NCBI RefSeq assembly: GCF_000250675.2
Contig: NC_018681.1
Coordinates: 4,960,001 to 5,024,000 of the forward strand
Origin: Nocardia brasiliensis ATCC 700358
Lineage (GTDB): Bacteria > Actinomycetota > Actinomycetes > Mycobacteriales > Mycobacteriaceae
Direction of reading: 5' to 3'
Length of the DNA stretch: 64,000 bases
Numbering within the stretch: position 1 is the first letter of the stretch; each line of letters begins with the position of its first letter. Made by a program: the position numbers and the translations under genes. Below the pieces are notes generated by a model. That model made no database searches, was not told the origin of the DNA, and was given only the letters and a program-made list of their open reading frames with translations. Below, one piece after another: positions 16,733-26,157 of this stretch.

Positions 16733-18205
16733 GTGACCTCCTTATGGCTAGACAACGTGCCCGTCAGGACGTATTCGACGTTCGAACCGGGACGGTGGTT
16801 CGATCATGTGGTGGTCGGTGGCGGTCTCACCGGCGTGAGCACCGCACTACTGCTGGCTCGCGGCGGTGACTCGGTCGCCCTGCTGGAGGCCCGCACCCTC
16901 GGTGCGGCCGCGACCGGCAACACCACGGCCAAACTGAGTCTGCTCCAGGGCACCCACCTCTCCAGCATCGCGAAGAAGCATGCCGCCGACACGCTGTGCG
17001 CCTACGTCGAGGCCAATCGACAGGGCCAGCGCTGGCTGTTGGATTTCTGCGCCGGCCGCGGCATCGCCACCCAGCATGCGCCCGCCTTCACCTATGCGAG
17101 CACCCGCGCGAGCACCGCGCAGATCGAAGCGGAGCTCGCGGCTTGTCGCACAGCGGGACTCGACGCGCACTGGGCCGAGGAACTGGATCTGCCGTTCCCC
17201 ACCTACGGCGCGGTCCGTGTGGACGACCAAGCCCAATTCGATCCGATGGCGGTGCTGCACGGATTGGCCGACGAGGCCGAGCGGCAGGGCGCGGTGATCG
17301 TGGAGAACACCCGGGTGCTGACTGTCAGCGGCGACACCGTTCGTACCGAGCACGGCGAGATTCACGCCGGCACAATCGTTCTCGCAACCGGTACACCGAT
17401 CCTGGACCGCGGTGGGTTCTTCGCCCGGCTGGAACCGAATCGGTCCTACGCGTTGGCGTTCCGGGTGCCGGAGCCGATTCCGCACGGCATGTATCTGTCC
17501 GCGGACGCACCGACCCGTTCGCTGCGCTATGCGCCGCGGCCCGAGGGCGAACTGCTGCTGGTCGGCGGCAACGGACACGTGGTCGGGCGGGAGCACCGGA
17601 CCCGGGCGCAACTCGACGATCTCCTCGAATGGACGCGAACCTACTGGCCCGCAGCGGAATTGACGCACAGCTGGTCGGCACAGGACTACTCGCCGATAGA
17701 CGGACTGCCCTACGTAGGCCCCCTGGTGCCGGGCAACGAGCACATCCTCGTGGCCACCGGTTACTCGAAGTGGGGCATGACCAACGGCGTCGCCGCCGCG
17801 CTGGCGATCGCCGGCCGGGCGTGCGGCAGGCCACCTGAATGGGCGCGGACCCTCGAAGCGTGGCGGCCGCGGGAACTCACCGGACTGACCACGGCGTTCA
17901 AGACCAACGGCGGCGTCGGCCTGGCCATGGCGAGCGGCTGGGCCCGCGCGGAGTTGCACGGCGACGGCGACATACCCGCCGAAGGTCACGGCCAGGTGCG
18001 CCGCGCAGGTCTGCGGCCGGTGGGCACCTGCACGGTGGACGGCAAGACCACCGCGGTCTCGGCGATCTGCCCGCATCTGTACGGCGTCGTGCAGTGGAAC
18101 GACGCTGAAAAGTCTTGGGACTGCCCGCTGCACGGCTCCCGATTCGCCCCGGACGGAACCGTGCTCGAAGGACCCGCGACCCATCCGCTGGCCCCGAGCG
18201 AGTGA
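16733..18205 (+). CDS. FAD-dependent oxidoreductase with C-terminal Rieske domain
   Basis: 490 residues. N-terminal DAO/glycine-oxidase-like FAD domain with the dinucleotide motif VVVGGGLTGVSTA (about 26-38) and a second FAD contact near WSAQDYSPIDGLPYVG. The C-terminal Rieske domain has C446-P-H448 and C464-P-L-H467, so a [2Fe-2S] cluster is expected. The architecture is known in Bacillus and actinobacterial proteins of unsettled function. The GTG start at 16733 is 54 nt after the CDGSH gene. The gene completes a four-gene run of diiron, methyltransferase, CDGSH and FAD/Rieske proteins, suggesting an electron chain FAD to Rieske to CDGSH to diiron centre (inference). Confidence 0.88.
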   Translation: MTSLWLDNVPVRTYSTFEPGRWFDHVVVGGGLTGVSTALLLARGGDSVALLEARTLGAAATGNTTAKLSLLQGTHLSSIAKKHAADTLCAYVEANRQGQRWLLDFCAGRGIATQHAPAFTYASTRASTAQIEAELAACRTAGLDAHWAEELDLPFPTYGAVRVDDQAQFDPMAVLHGLADEAERQGAVIVENTRVLTVSGDTVRTEHGEIHAGTIVLATGTPILDRGGFFARLEPNRSYALAFRVPEPIPHGMYLSADAPTRSLRYAPRPEGELLLVGGNGHVVGREHRTRAQLDDLLEWTRTYWPAAELTHSWSAQDYSPIDGLPYVGPLVPGNEHILVATGYSKWGMTNGVAAALAIAGRACGRPPEWARTLEAWRPRELTGLTTAFKTNGGVGLAMASGWARAELHGDGDIPAEGHGQVRRAGLRPVGTCTVDGKTTAVSAICPHLYGVVQWNDAEKSWDCPLHGSRFAPDGTVLEGPATHPLAPSE

Positions 18206-18222
18206 TGCCGCGCGGGCACGTC

Positions 18223-18432
18223 TCACGCCGCGTCGGCGATCCGGCGCAGCTCCTCCTCGGTGCACAGCACCGTGACCGTGGCCGCCAGCACCGCCGATAC
18301 GTTGACGCCCGCCGCGCGGGCGCCCGCGACCGCGCGCTTCAGCTCGTGCAGGCTCGTCGGAGTTCGGTCGGTGTCGTACCCGATGATCGCCGCCTGCAGG
18401 GCGATCACCGCGGTGGAATGGCACTGGCTCAT
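18223..18432 (-). CDS. small hypothetical protein, His/Cys start
   Basis: 69 residues if started at the ATG at 18432 (MSQCHSTAV); AGGA lies 10 nt upstream. Two alpha helices are predicted: about 8-20 and about 30-66, the latter ending in an acidic TEEELRRIADAA. There is no membrane helix or known motif. A longer in-frame start exists at 18573 but adds a low-quality His/Pro/Arg-rich leader. It is convergent with the FAD/Rieske gene (17 nt) and divergent from the catalase gene. I do not recognise it. Confidence 0.5.
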   Translation of the reverse strand: MSQCHSTAVIALQAAIIGYDTDRTPTSLHELKRAVAGARAAGVNVSAVLAATVTVLCTEEELRRIADAA

Positions 18433-18585
18433 GTCGTCGTGTCCTGGGTGGTGTCGATGTCCGCCGTGCGGTCTCGGCCCCGAGATCACGTGCGGGGATG
18501 CGGAATCGAGCCGATTCCGGTCATGACACCAGGTTAGCGCCGACGACCGGCAACGCCGCGCGATCTTCCCCACCGCAACGAGACT

Positions 18586-18610
18586 GTTTGCTTACTGAGC
18601 AGCCGGGCAT
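18586..18610 (+). promoter_or_regulatory. SigF/SigB-like promoter of the catalase gene
   Basis: GTTTGC (18586-18591), 13-nt spacer, GGGCAT (18605-18610): 4/6 and 5/6 matches to GTTTAA-N13-GGGTAT. It ends 48 nt before the catalase ATG, giving a leader of about 40 nt. Catalases of this clade are classic general-stress genes. Confidence 0.55.
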
Positions 18611-18658
18611 AGCGGTCGCGAGAGTTCCTCACTGTCCGACCGTAGGAGGTGTCCACGA

Positions 18659-20830
18659 ATGCCCGGTTCCACCCGACGTTCGAAGCCGAAACCGCAGCCT
18701 GTCGCCCCGGGCGCGCCGGCCAGTGCCGCACCCACGGTGGCCGAACCCACCCAGCCCCGCGAACCGCTCCCGCCGAAACCCGACCAGGCGGCGCCCCGGC
18801 CCAGCACGCCTACCGGCGCGGCGGTCGATGAGCCTGTCCGCGCCGCAGGCCAGCAGGGCGCCTTCCTGACCACCGCGCAGGGCGCCCGGCTCACCGATAC
18901 GGACCACTCCCTGAAGGCGGGTCCCCGCGGACCGGTGCTTCTGCAAGACCACCATCTGCGCGAAAAGATCACCCACTTCGACCACGAGCGGATACCGGAA
19001 CGGGTCGTACACGCCAGGGGCGCGGCCGCGCACGGCGTGTTCACCGCCAACGGCGCCGCGGCCAAGATCTGCTGTGCGTCGGTTTTCGAAAAGGACAAGC
19101 AGACAACGGTTTTCGTGCGCTTCTCGACCGTGCTCGGTTCGCGCGGGTCGGCCGACACGGTGCGCGACACCCGCGGATTCGCCACCAAGTTCTACACCGA
19201 CGAGGGCGTATTCGACCTGGTCGGCAACAACATCCCGGTGTTCTTCATCCAGGACGGGATCAAATTCCCCGACATCATCCACGCGGGCAAACCGCATCCG
19301 GACCGGGAGATCCCGCAGGCGCAGAGCGCCCACGACACCTTCTGGGACTTCGTCACCCTGCACACCGAGGCCACCGCGCACACCCTGTGGAACATGTCCG
19401 ACCGCGGCATCCCGCGCTCGTACCGGATGATGGAGGGCTTCGGCGTCCACACGTTCCGGCTCATCAACGCGCGCGGCAAGACGGTGCTGGTGAAGTTCCA
19501 CTGGAAGCCCGCGCTCGGCGTGCATTCGCTGCTCTGGGAGGAAGCGCAGATCGCCGCCGGCGTCGATCCGGACATGCACCGGCGCGATCTCGCCGACGCC
19601 ATCGAGTCCGGCGCCTACCCCCGCTGGGATCTCGGGGTGCAGGTCTTTCCGGACACCGAAGAACAGACCTTCGAAGGCATCGACCTGCTCGACCCCACCA
19701 AGCTGGTGCCCGAAGAGCTGGCGCCGGTGCAGATCATCGGCACGATGACGCTCGACGCCAACCCGACCAACTATTTCGCGCAGACCGAGCAGGTCGCGTT
19801 CCACCCCGGCCACCTCGTGCGCGGCATCGACCACACCGACGACCCGCTGCTCCAGGGTCGCCTGTTCTCCTATCTGGACACCCAGATCTCCCGCCTCGGC
19901 GGCCCCAATTTCGCTCAGCTGCCGATCAATCGGCCGCATGTCGGCACGAACGATCTGTTCCGCGACGGAATGCACCAGACCGCAATACATTCCGGGGTCG
20001 CGCCGTACCGGCCCAACAGTCTCGACGGCGGCTGCCCGTTCCTCGCCGGGAACAAAGACGCCGCTTTGATCGAATATCCCGAAGCCGTTGCGGGAAAGAA
20101 GGTTCGGGAGGCATCCCGGAGCTTCGACGATCACTTCAGTTCGGCCCGGCTCTTCTACGCCAGCCTCACCCCGATCGAACAGGCGCATGTCGCCAAGGCC
20201 TACACCTTCGAACTCGGCAAATGCTATGAGAAGGCGATCAAACAGCGCGCCGTGACGGTCCTGCGCCAGATCGACGAGCAGCTGGCCGCGACGGTCGCGC
20301 AGGGGCTCGGCCTGCCACTGGACGGCAAACCGAGCAAGAAGGTCAAAGTGACTGTGTCGCCCGCACTCTCACAACTCGGCGGCAAGTGGCCGACCGATGG
20401 ACGGATCATCGGCGTCTTCGCCGACGACACGACCGACCCGGCGAAGCTCGCCCGCACGGTCGCCGCGATCGCGGACCAGTCGATGACGCCCTTGGTCATC
20501 GCAGCGCACGGTGGCGAACTCGGCAAGGGCGCACGGCAGGTACCCATCTCGCGCACCTTGGACACCGCACGGTCCATCGAATTCGACGCCCTGCTCATCG
20601 CGGGCACCGCCGCGGATCCGCGATTGCCGCTGCTGCTGCAAGAAGCACACCGCCACCTGAAGGCCATCGCCTACACCTCGGCGGGCGCCGACGCGATCCG
20701 CTCGGCCGGTATCGCCGAGGATTCTGCCGGTGTGACGGCGGCGGACACCATCGGCTCGGCCTTCGACGCGCTCACCGCACTGTTGCCGGAGCACCGGGTG
20801 TGGGCGCGAGCCGATGAGTTCCCGCAGTGA
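18659..20830 (+). CDS. katE: large-subunit (clade 2) heme catalase, HPII/KatE type
   Basis: 723-residue catalase that dismutates H2O2. The proline-rich N-terminal arm (1-60) is followed by the barrel with distal H118 (RVVHARGAAAHG) and the distal Asn region (FFIQDGIKFPD). The proximal heme tyrosine is in RLFSYLDTQISR. Residues about 570-723 form the flavodoxin/class I amidotransferase-like domain (GRIIGVFADD) that marks clade 2; E. coli HPII is 753 aa. TAGGAGGTG sits 8 nt before the ATG at 18659. The SigF-like promoter upstream and the sigF gene 13 kb away suggest general-stress control. Convergent with the P450 gene, 6 nt apart. Confidence 0.95.
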   Translation: MPGSTRRSKPKPQPVAPGAPASAAPTVAEPTQPREPLPPKPDQAAPRPSTPTGAAVDEPVRAAGQQGAFLTTAQGARLTDTDHSLKAGPRGPVLLQDHHLREKITHFDHERIPERVVHARGAAAHGVFTANGAAAKICCASVFEKDKQTTVFVRFSTVLGSRGSADTVRDTRGFATKFYTDEGVFDLVGNNIPVFFIQDGIKFPDIIHAGKPHPDREIPQAQSAHDTFWDFVTLHTEATAHTLWNMSDRGIPRSYRMMEGFGVHTFRLINARGKTVLVKFHWKPALGVHSLLWEEAQIAAGVDPDMHRRDLADAIESGAYPRWDLGVQVFPDTEEQTFEGIDLLDPTKLVPEELAPVQIIGTMTLDANPTNYFAQTEQVAFHPGHLVRGIDHTDDPLLQGRLFSYLDTQISRLGGPNFAQLPINRPHVGTNDLFRDGMHQTAIHSGVAPYRPNSLDGGCPFLAGNKDAALIEYPEAVAGKKVREASRSFDDHFSSARLFYASLTPIEQAHVAKAYTFELGKCYEKAIKQRAVTVLRQIDEQLAATVAQGLGLPLDGKPSKKVKVTVSPALSQLGGKWPTDGRIIGVFADDTTDPAKLARTVAAIADQSMTPLVIAAHGGELGKGARQVPISRTLDTARSIEFDALLIAGTAADPRLPLLLQEAHRHLKAIAYTSAGADAIRSAGIAEDSAGVTAADTIGSAFDALTALLPEHRVWARADEFPQ

Positions 20831-20836
20831 ACCCGC

Positions 20837-22108
20837 TCACTTCGATTGTGTGACAACGCTATCCGAGCCGACGAACCGGCTCGCCGCCGAGCCGAGGGCG
20901 ACCGGTAACCGCGCGTGCCCGTTGGAGATGAAGCTACCGACCGGCGCCAATTCGCTCGGCTCGACGGCGAGGCGCAAACCCGGGAAGCGGGCGAACAGCG
21001 CGGGCAAGGCCACCTGCGCCTCCAGCCTGGCCAGCGGCGCACCGAGACAGTGGTGCACACCGTGCCCGAAGGCGAGATGCCGATCTCTGGTGGCACGGTG
21101 CACGTCGAACTCGTCGGCCGTCGGCCCGTGCACCTTCGGGTCGCGGCCGATCGCGGCGTAAGAGGCCAGAATCGCCTCGCCCTGCGCGATCCGAGTGCCC
21201 TCGATGTCGAGATCCTCGACCGCGTAGCGCAGCAGCAGATGTGCGAGGGGAGCTTGATAACGCAAGGTCTCCTCCACCACATCGGCCCAGCTCGCCCGCT
21301 CGTCGAGCACGTCGGCGAGTTGCCACGGCCGGGTCAGCAGCGCGAAGATCGCCTGGTCGAGCAGATTCACGGTGGTCTCGTGCCCCGCGGTGATGATCAG
21401 CATGAGCGTGTCGACGAGTTCTTTTTCGCTCAGCCGGGTGCCTGCCTCGTCGTAGGTGGTGATCAGCACGGTGGTGACGTCGTCGCCGGGCTGCACTCGG
21501 CGATAGGCGACGAGTTCACCGACCAGCCCGGACATTTCGAGGTAGCCGGCGACCGGATCCTCGCGCGGACCCGAGGTGTCGAAGAACCGGTCCACACAGG
21601 CGTGCAGCGGAGCTGTCAAATGCTCTGGGACACCGATCAATTCGCTGATCACCCGAATCGGCACCGGATAGGCGAAGTGCTGCCGCAGATCGACCACGTC
21701 CCCGGCCGGGAGCGCCGCGAGGTCGTCCAGCCGCGCGGCGACGATCGCTTCGATCCGGGGCCGCATCAGCGTCGTCCGGCGGTGCGTGAACGCCGCGGAC
21801 ACCAGCTTGCGCAGTCGCCGATGCTCAGCCCCATAGGCGGTGAACATGTTGTCCACGGCGACCCACGAGCGCAGCGGCCAATCGGCGGGAATCTCGCCCC
21901 TGCCGAACGCGGCCCAGTGCTGCCGCGGGTCCTTCGACACTCGGGCATCGGTGAGCAGGCCGCGCATCACCGAAGCGTCGGTCACCGACCAGACCGGAAC
22001 GCCACCGGGTAGCACGACGCGGGTGACGGGCCCGTGGCGGCGGATCCGTGCCGATTCCCCTTGGATGTCGGCACCGGTGACGTCCAGCACGATGGGGTCG
22101 AGTTCCAT
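20837..22108 (-). CDS. cytochrome P450 (bacterial class I, CYP105/107-like)
   Basis: 423-residue soluble P450. The I-helix is AGHETT, the K-helix ExxR is in EETLR, and the heme loop is FGHGVHHCLGAPLAR with the Cys thiolate ligand. The AEHRRLRKLVSAAFT C-helix stretch is standard. It needs separate redox partners; none is adjacent. The ATG at 22108 (MELDP) follows GAGGAGAACG; the longer frame back to 22192 lacks P450 similarity. Substrate unknown; this group hydroxylates macrolides, terpenoids and xenobiotics. Confidence 0.92.
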   Translation of the reverse strand: MELDPIVLDVTGADIQGESARIRRHGPVTRVVLPGGVPVWSVTDASVMRGLLTDARVSKDPRQHWAAFGRGEIPADWPLRSWVAVDNMFTAYGAEHRRLRKLVSAAFTHRRTTLMRPRIEAIVAARLDDLAALPAGDVVDLRQHFAYPVPIRVISELIGVPEHLTAPLHACVDRFFDTSGPREDPVAGYLEMSGLVGELVAYRRVQPGDDVTTVLITTYDEAGTRLSEKELVDTLMLIITAGHETTVNLLDQAIFALLTRPWQLADVLDERASWADVVEETLRYQAPLAHLLLRYAVEDLDIEGTRIAQGEAILASYAAIGRDPKVHGPTADEFDVHRATRDRHLAFGHGVHHCLGAPLARLEAQVALPALFARFPGLRLAVEPSELAPVGSFISNGHARLPVALGSAASRFVGSDSVVTQSK

Positions 22109-22301
22109 CACGTTCTCCTCGGGCTCACTCGCCGGCGACCACGATCCGCCGACCCGCTCGACCCGGAACGATGTCGAATCTCGTTGTTCCACAACGCGGT
22201 CGAGCTACCTCGCAGCCTATGAACCCGAGCATCCGAATGCTTGAACCCCGACGCCGACCGTATGGAACATTCGCGCCCGGCGACCAGCGCCGGGTGCGGC
22301 G

Positions 22302-24293
22302 TCAGACGATCTTGGCGTCGATCAGCAGGGTCCAGATCTTCCCCTGATCGACCACCTCGACCCCTAGCTTCTCCGCCTTGGTCAGCTTGCTGTCGCCGAC
22401 GCCGGCTCCGGTGATGAGCAGGTCCGTGTTCGCCGAGACCGAGGAGGCCGCCGCCGCGCCCGCCTGTTCGCACAGGCGTTGGAACGTCGGCCGGGCGACC
22501 TTCTCACCGGAGCGCGGGTCGCTGATCGCGCCGGTGATCACCACGGTCTTGCCCGCCAGCGGCGCGCCCGCCGCGATCACCGGCGGCAGGTCCTCGGCGC
22601 GCACGTCCAGGGAGACGCCCGCCGCGCGCAGCCGCTCCAGTTCGGGCCGCAGCCGGGTGAGGTGCGCGACCAGGGACGCGGCGACCTTCGGCCCGATGTC
22701 CTCCACCGCGACGAGACGTTCCTCGCCCGCGTCGGCCACCTCTTCCAGCGAACCGAATCCCGCCCGCGCCAACCGGGCGGCGGTGCCGTCGGAGGCCATC
22801 GGGATCGCCAGCCCGATCAGCGCGCGGCGCAGGCCGACCTGCCTGCTGGTCTCGATCGAATCGATCATGCGCTGGGCCGAGACCTCGCCGACGCGATCGA
22901 ACTCGAGCAGCCGCTCCTTGGTGAGGGTGTAGAAATCCGACGGATTCTCCAGAATGCCCGCCTCGGCGAGGCGTTCGATCCACACCTGCCCGATCGCGTC
23001 GATGTCGGCGGCCGCGCGCGAGGCCCAGTGGATCAGCCTGCGCACCGTCTGCGCCGGACAGGAAACGTTGGTGCAGAACAACTCTCGACTGTTGCCTTGC
23101 TCGGTCACCGGTTGCCCACAGGACGGGCAGCTGGTGGGCGGCACGATCTCGAGCTCCTCGCCCGTGCGGGCCGCGGCGTCGAGCACGCCCGCGACGAACG
23201 GGATCACATCGCCCGCGCGCCGCACCAGCACGGTGTCGCCGACCTTGATGTCGCGGGCCCGGATCACCTCCTGATTGGCCAGCGTGGCCTTGGTGACCGT
23301 GGTGCCGCCGACGAACACCGGCTCCAGCCACGCCACCGGGACGATCTTGCCCGTCTTGCCGACGTCCCAGATCACCTCGCGCAGCACCGTGGTCTTCTCC
23401 TCCGCGGCGAACTTGAACGCCAGCGCGCCGCGCGGCGAGTTGGACCGGGTGCCGGCCGCGGCGTAGGCCTCGCGATCGGCCAGTCGCAGCACCGCGCCGT
23501 CGAGGTCGTAGTCCAGTTCGTTGCGGCCCTGCTCGATCGCGGTGATCGCGGCCTGCGCCTGCTCAGCGTCGGCGCACAGGCGCATCTGCGCACCGGCGAC
23601 ACCCAGTGCGCGCAGGCCCTCCCCCAGGTCGTCGGCGGCGCCGCCGTCGGAGGTGTCCAGATCGAATCCGAAGAATTGCAAGCGTCGTTCGGCGACGGTG
23701 GCCGGGTCCTTGGCCCGCAGCGTGCCCGCCGCCGCGTTGCGCGGATTGATCAGCGGCTTGTCCGGATGAGCCGTGTTGTAGGCGAGGAAGGTCGAGCGCA
23801 GCATCACCGCCTCGCCACGCACCTCCACCCGCCCGGGCACCTCGATCCGCTCGGGCACGCCGTCGACCAACGCACGCACCAGCATCGTCACATCGTCACC
23901 GGTGGTGCCGTCGCCCCGGGTCACGGCCCGCTGCAGACGCCCGTCGGTGTAGACCAGCGACAGGGACAGCCCGTCGAGCTTCGGCATCACCACCACCGCT
24001 TGGCCGGGAAACCGGTTGAAGAACGCCGCCACCTGTTCGGGCTTGGTCGCCTTCTCCAGCGAGAGCATCGGCCGCGCATGCCGGATCGGGGCGTGCAGCA
24101 CCGCGGGCGCGCCGACCTGCTCCAGCGGGTTCGGATCGGGAGCCAGGTCGGGGTGCGCCTCGATCAGCGCCCGCAATTCGTCCTCGATCGCGTCGTAGTC
24201 GGCATCCGCGACCAGCGGCGCACCTTGGTAATAGGCGTCGCGCAGCGCCACGATGCGGTCCGCGAGCTCTTGGATACGTTCCCCAGTTTCCAC
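22302..24293 (-). CDS. ligA: NAD-dependent DNA ligase, probably a second LigA
   Basis: 663 residues with the full LigA order: domain Ia (YYQGAPLVADADYDAIEDEL), adenylation domain with the lysine in PKLDG, RGDGTTGDDV and RGEAVM motifs, OB domain, four-Cys zinc finger (CPSCGQP and CTNVSC), helix-hairpin-helix region, and C-terminal BRCT (LAGKTVVITGAI). It seals nicks using NAD+. The sequence departs from canonical actinobacterial LigA at several places (PKLDGLSLS where most have ELKIDGLA), so it may be an extra paralogue rather than the essential housekeeping enzyme; this is inference. The GTG start at 24293 is set by the usual start-to-domain Ia distance. A longer frame to 24449 exists. Confidence 0.88.
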   Translation of the reverse strand: METGERIQELADRIVALRDAYYQGAPLVADADYDAIEDELRALIEAHPDLAPDPNPLEQVGAPAVLHAPIRHARPMLSLEKATKPEQVAAFFNRFPGQAVVVMPKLDGLSLSLVYTDGRLQRAVTRGDGTTGDDVTMLVRALVDGVPERIEVPGRVEVRGEAVMLRSTFLAYNTAHPDKPLINPRNAAAGTLRAKDPATVAERRLQFFGFDLDTSDGGAADDLGEGLRALGVAGAQMRLCADAEQAQAAITAIEQGRNELDYDLDGAVLRLADREAYAAAGTRSNSPRGALAFKFAAEEKTTVLREVIWDVGKTGKIVPVAWLEPVFVGGTTVTKATLANQEVIRARDIKVGDTVLVRRAGDVIPFVAGVLDAAARTGEELEIVPPTSCPSCGQPVTEQGNSRELFCTNVSCPAQTVRRLIHWASRAAADIDAIGQVWIERLAEAGILENPSDFYTLTKERLLEFDRVGEVSAQRMIDSIETSRQVGLRRALIGLAIPMASDGTAARLARAGFGSLEEVADAGEERLVAVEDIGPKVAASLVAHLTRLRPELERLRAAGVSLDVRAEDLPPVIAAGAPLAGKTVVITGAISDPRSGEKVARPTFQRLCEQAGAAAASSVSANTDLLITGAGVGDSKLTKAEKLGVEVVDQGKIWTLLIDAKIV

Positions 24294-24478
24294 AGCACCA
24301 GACGCTACCCATAACCACCGACAACACCGCGTTCCCACTGTTCGCGAGGCCATAGGAATCGGGCCGCGACTGTGACCTGTCCCGCATATGGGGGCCGATG
24401 GTCCGTGCGGGTGTCCACACCGCTTAACGTCGCGTCTGCACGACAGCACGACAGTTGGTGAGGAAGGTGGCGGCGAGC

Positions 24479-26032
24479 GTGGTGGATACCCAGGCGAAGC
24501 TGGATGAGTTGGTCAAGATCCTGGCGATCGCTGCGGAGCCGGCGGGTGAGGCCGGTATCGCCAAGCGGGAGAAGAAGAGTATTCCCAGCGTTCGGCAGCG
24601 GGTGCACATGCTGCTCGACCCCGGAACGTTCATCGAAACCAGCGCCTTGGCTCGGCAACCCGATCAGAAGGACGCGCTCTACGGCGACGGACTGGTCACC
24701 GGGCGGGGGCTGATCGGCGGCCGTCCGGTGGTGGTGATCGCGCACGATCAGACCGTCTACGGCGGCTCGGTCGGCATCACCTCCGCGCGAAAGTTCATGC
24801 GGGCGTTGCAGTTCGCGTTCGACAACGCCTGCCCCGTGGTGACCATCAACGACTCCGGCGGCGCGCGGATCCAGGACGCGGTGGGCTCGATCGCCTCGTT
24901 CGGCGACATCTCCCGGGTGCTGGAGAAACTGTCCGGCTACGTCCCGCAGGTCTCGATCATTCTCGGCAAGTGCGCGGCAGGCTCGGTGTACGGGCCGATC
25001 AACACCGACGTGCTGATCGGCACCCGGGATTCGTACATGTTCGTCACCGGCCCGGAGGTGATCAAAGCCGTCAACGGCGAGGACATCACCGCCGAGGCGC
25101 TCGGTGGCGCGAAGGTGCAGGCCGAACGCGGCACCCTGCATCACGTGACCGAAACCGAGGAGCAGGCCTACGAGTGGGCCCGGCAGTACCTGAGCTACAT
25201 GCCGACGAGCTGCCTCGAACAGCCGCTGATCGTGAATCCCGGCCTGGAGCCGGAGATCACCGCCAGCGACCGGGAACTCGACACGATCATCCCCGACTCC
25301 GACCGGACCGGGTACGACATGCACGAGATCCTGCTGCGGATCTTCGACGACGGCGAATTCCACGAGATCCGTGCGACATTCGCGCCGAACCTGATCACCG
25401 GCTTCGCCCGGGTCGACGGCGTGCCGGTCGGCGTGATCGCCAATCAGCCTCTGGTACTGGGTGGTTCGATCGATGCCGCCTGCTCGGACAAGTCGACCTA
25501 CTTCATCCGGCTCTGCGACGCGTTCAACATTCCGCTGGTGTTCGTCGTCGACACCCCCGGCGTGCTGCCCGGCCTCGAGCAGGAGGCCAACGGCGTGATC
25601 ATCCGGGGCGGGCGGGTCCCGCGCGCGATCATCGAGGCCACCGTGCCGATCATCAATCTCGTGGTGCGCAAGTCCTACGGCGGGGCCTACGGCATGATGG
25701 CGGCCCGGCAGGTGGGCGCCGACATCAGCTTCGCCTGGCCGACGGCCCGGATCGCGGTGATCGGCGCGGAGAGCGCGGTCGATCTCATCGGCAAACGGCA
25801 ACTGGCGGCGGTGCCGGAGGAACAGCGGGCCGCCGCGCGCGAATTCATGGTCAACCACTACAACGAGACGATCGCGACCCCGTGGATCGCCGCCGAGCGC
25901 GGGTACATCGATGCCGTCATCGAACCTTCCCGCACCCGTCTGGAGATCCGGCACGCGCTGCGTCTCCTGCGCGAAAAGCCCACGGTCAAGCCGGAATTCA
26001 ATCCACGTAAACACGCCGTGTATCCGATGTGA
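24479..26032 (+). CDS. accD: acyl-CoA carboxylase beta (carboxyltransferase) subunit
   Basis: 517-residue carboxyltransferase of the AccD/PccB family, which moves CO2 from carboxybiotin to acetyl- or propionyl-CoA. It has the two crotonase-fold halves: an N half with DALYGDGLVTGRG, GGARIQDAVGS and KCAAGSVYGP oxyanion loops, and a C half with DTPGVLPGLEQE and KSYGGAYGMM. The family usual length is 510-550. GAGGAAGG (24460-24467) favours GTG 24479 or 24482, though a TTG at 24455 is in frame. No biotin-carboxylase gene is adjacent, so it must share an alpha subunit encoded elsewhere. Acyl chain length specificity cannot be read. A strong terminator follows. Confidence 0.93.
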   Translation: MVDTQAKLDELVKILAIAAEPAGEAGIAKREKKSIPSVRQRVHMLLDPGTFIETSALARQPDQKDALYGDGLVTGRGLIGGRPVVVIAHDQTVYGGSVGITSARKFMRALQFAFDNACPVVTINDSGGARIQDAVGSIASFGDISRVLEKLSGYVPQVSIILGKCAAGSVYGPINTDVLIGTRDSYMFVTGPEVIKAVNGEDITAEALGGAKVQAERGTLHHVTETEEQAYEWARQYLSYMPTSCLEQPLIVNPGLEPEITASDRELDTIIPDSDRTGYDMHEILLRIFDDGEFHEIRATFAPNLITGFARVDGVPVGVIANQPLVLGGSIDAACSDKSTYFIRLCDAFNIPLVFVVDTPGVLPGLEQEANGVIIRGGRVPRAIIEATVPIINLVVRKSYGGAYGMMAARQVGADISFAWPTARIAVIGAESAVDLIGKRQLAAVPEEQRAAAREFMVNHYNETIATPWIAAERGYIDAVIEPSRTRLEIRHALRLLREKPTVKPEFNPRKHAVYPM

Positions 26033-26039
26033 CACCGGT

Positions 26040-26074
26040 CGAATCGCAGGCTCCGGTCCGGAGCCTGCGATTCG
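26040..26074 (+). terminator. intrinsic-type hairpin after accD
   Basis: Perfect 16-bp stem: CGAATCGCAGGCTCCG (26040-26055), loop GTC, complement 26059-26074. It starts 7 nt after the accD stop. No U tract follows, as usual in high-GC actinobacteria. Confidence 0.8.
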
Positions 26075-26157
26075 AGGCACACACTCGGGCTGGACAGTCG
26101 GCGCGATTACCGGAATGATCGCCCGGTACTTGATGTCCGACCTCGGGGGTTGTTTGC

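Noticed and set aside
22479..24314. 611-residue open frame on the plus strand opposite the DNA ligase
   Set aside because: Antisense shadow of a high-GC gene: no domain, His/Arg/Gln-biased composition, no ribosome binding site.
24305..26080. 591-residue open frame on the minus strand opposite accD
   Set aside because: The plus strand codes for a full carboxyltransferase with conserved motifs; the minus frame has none.
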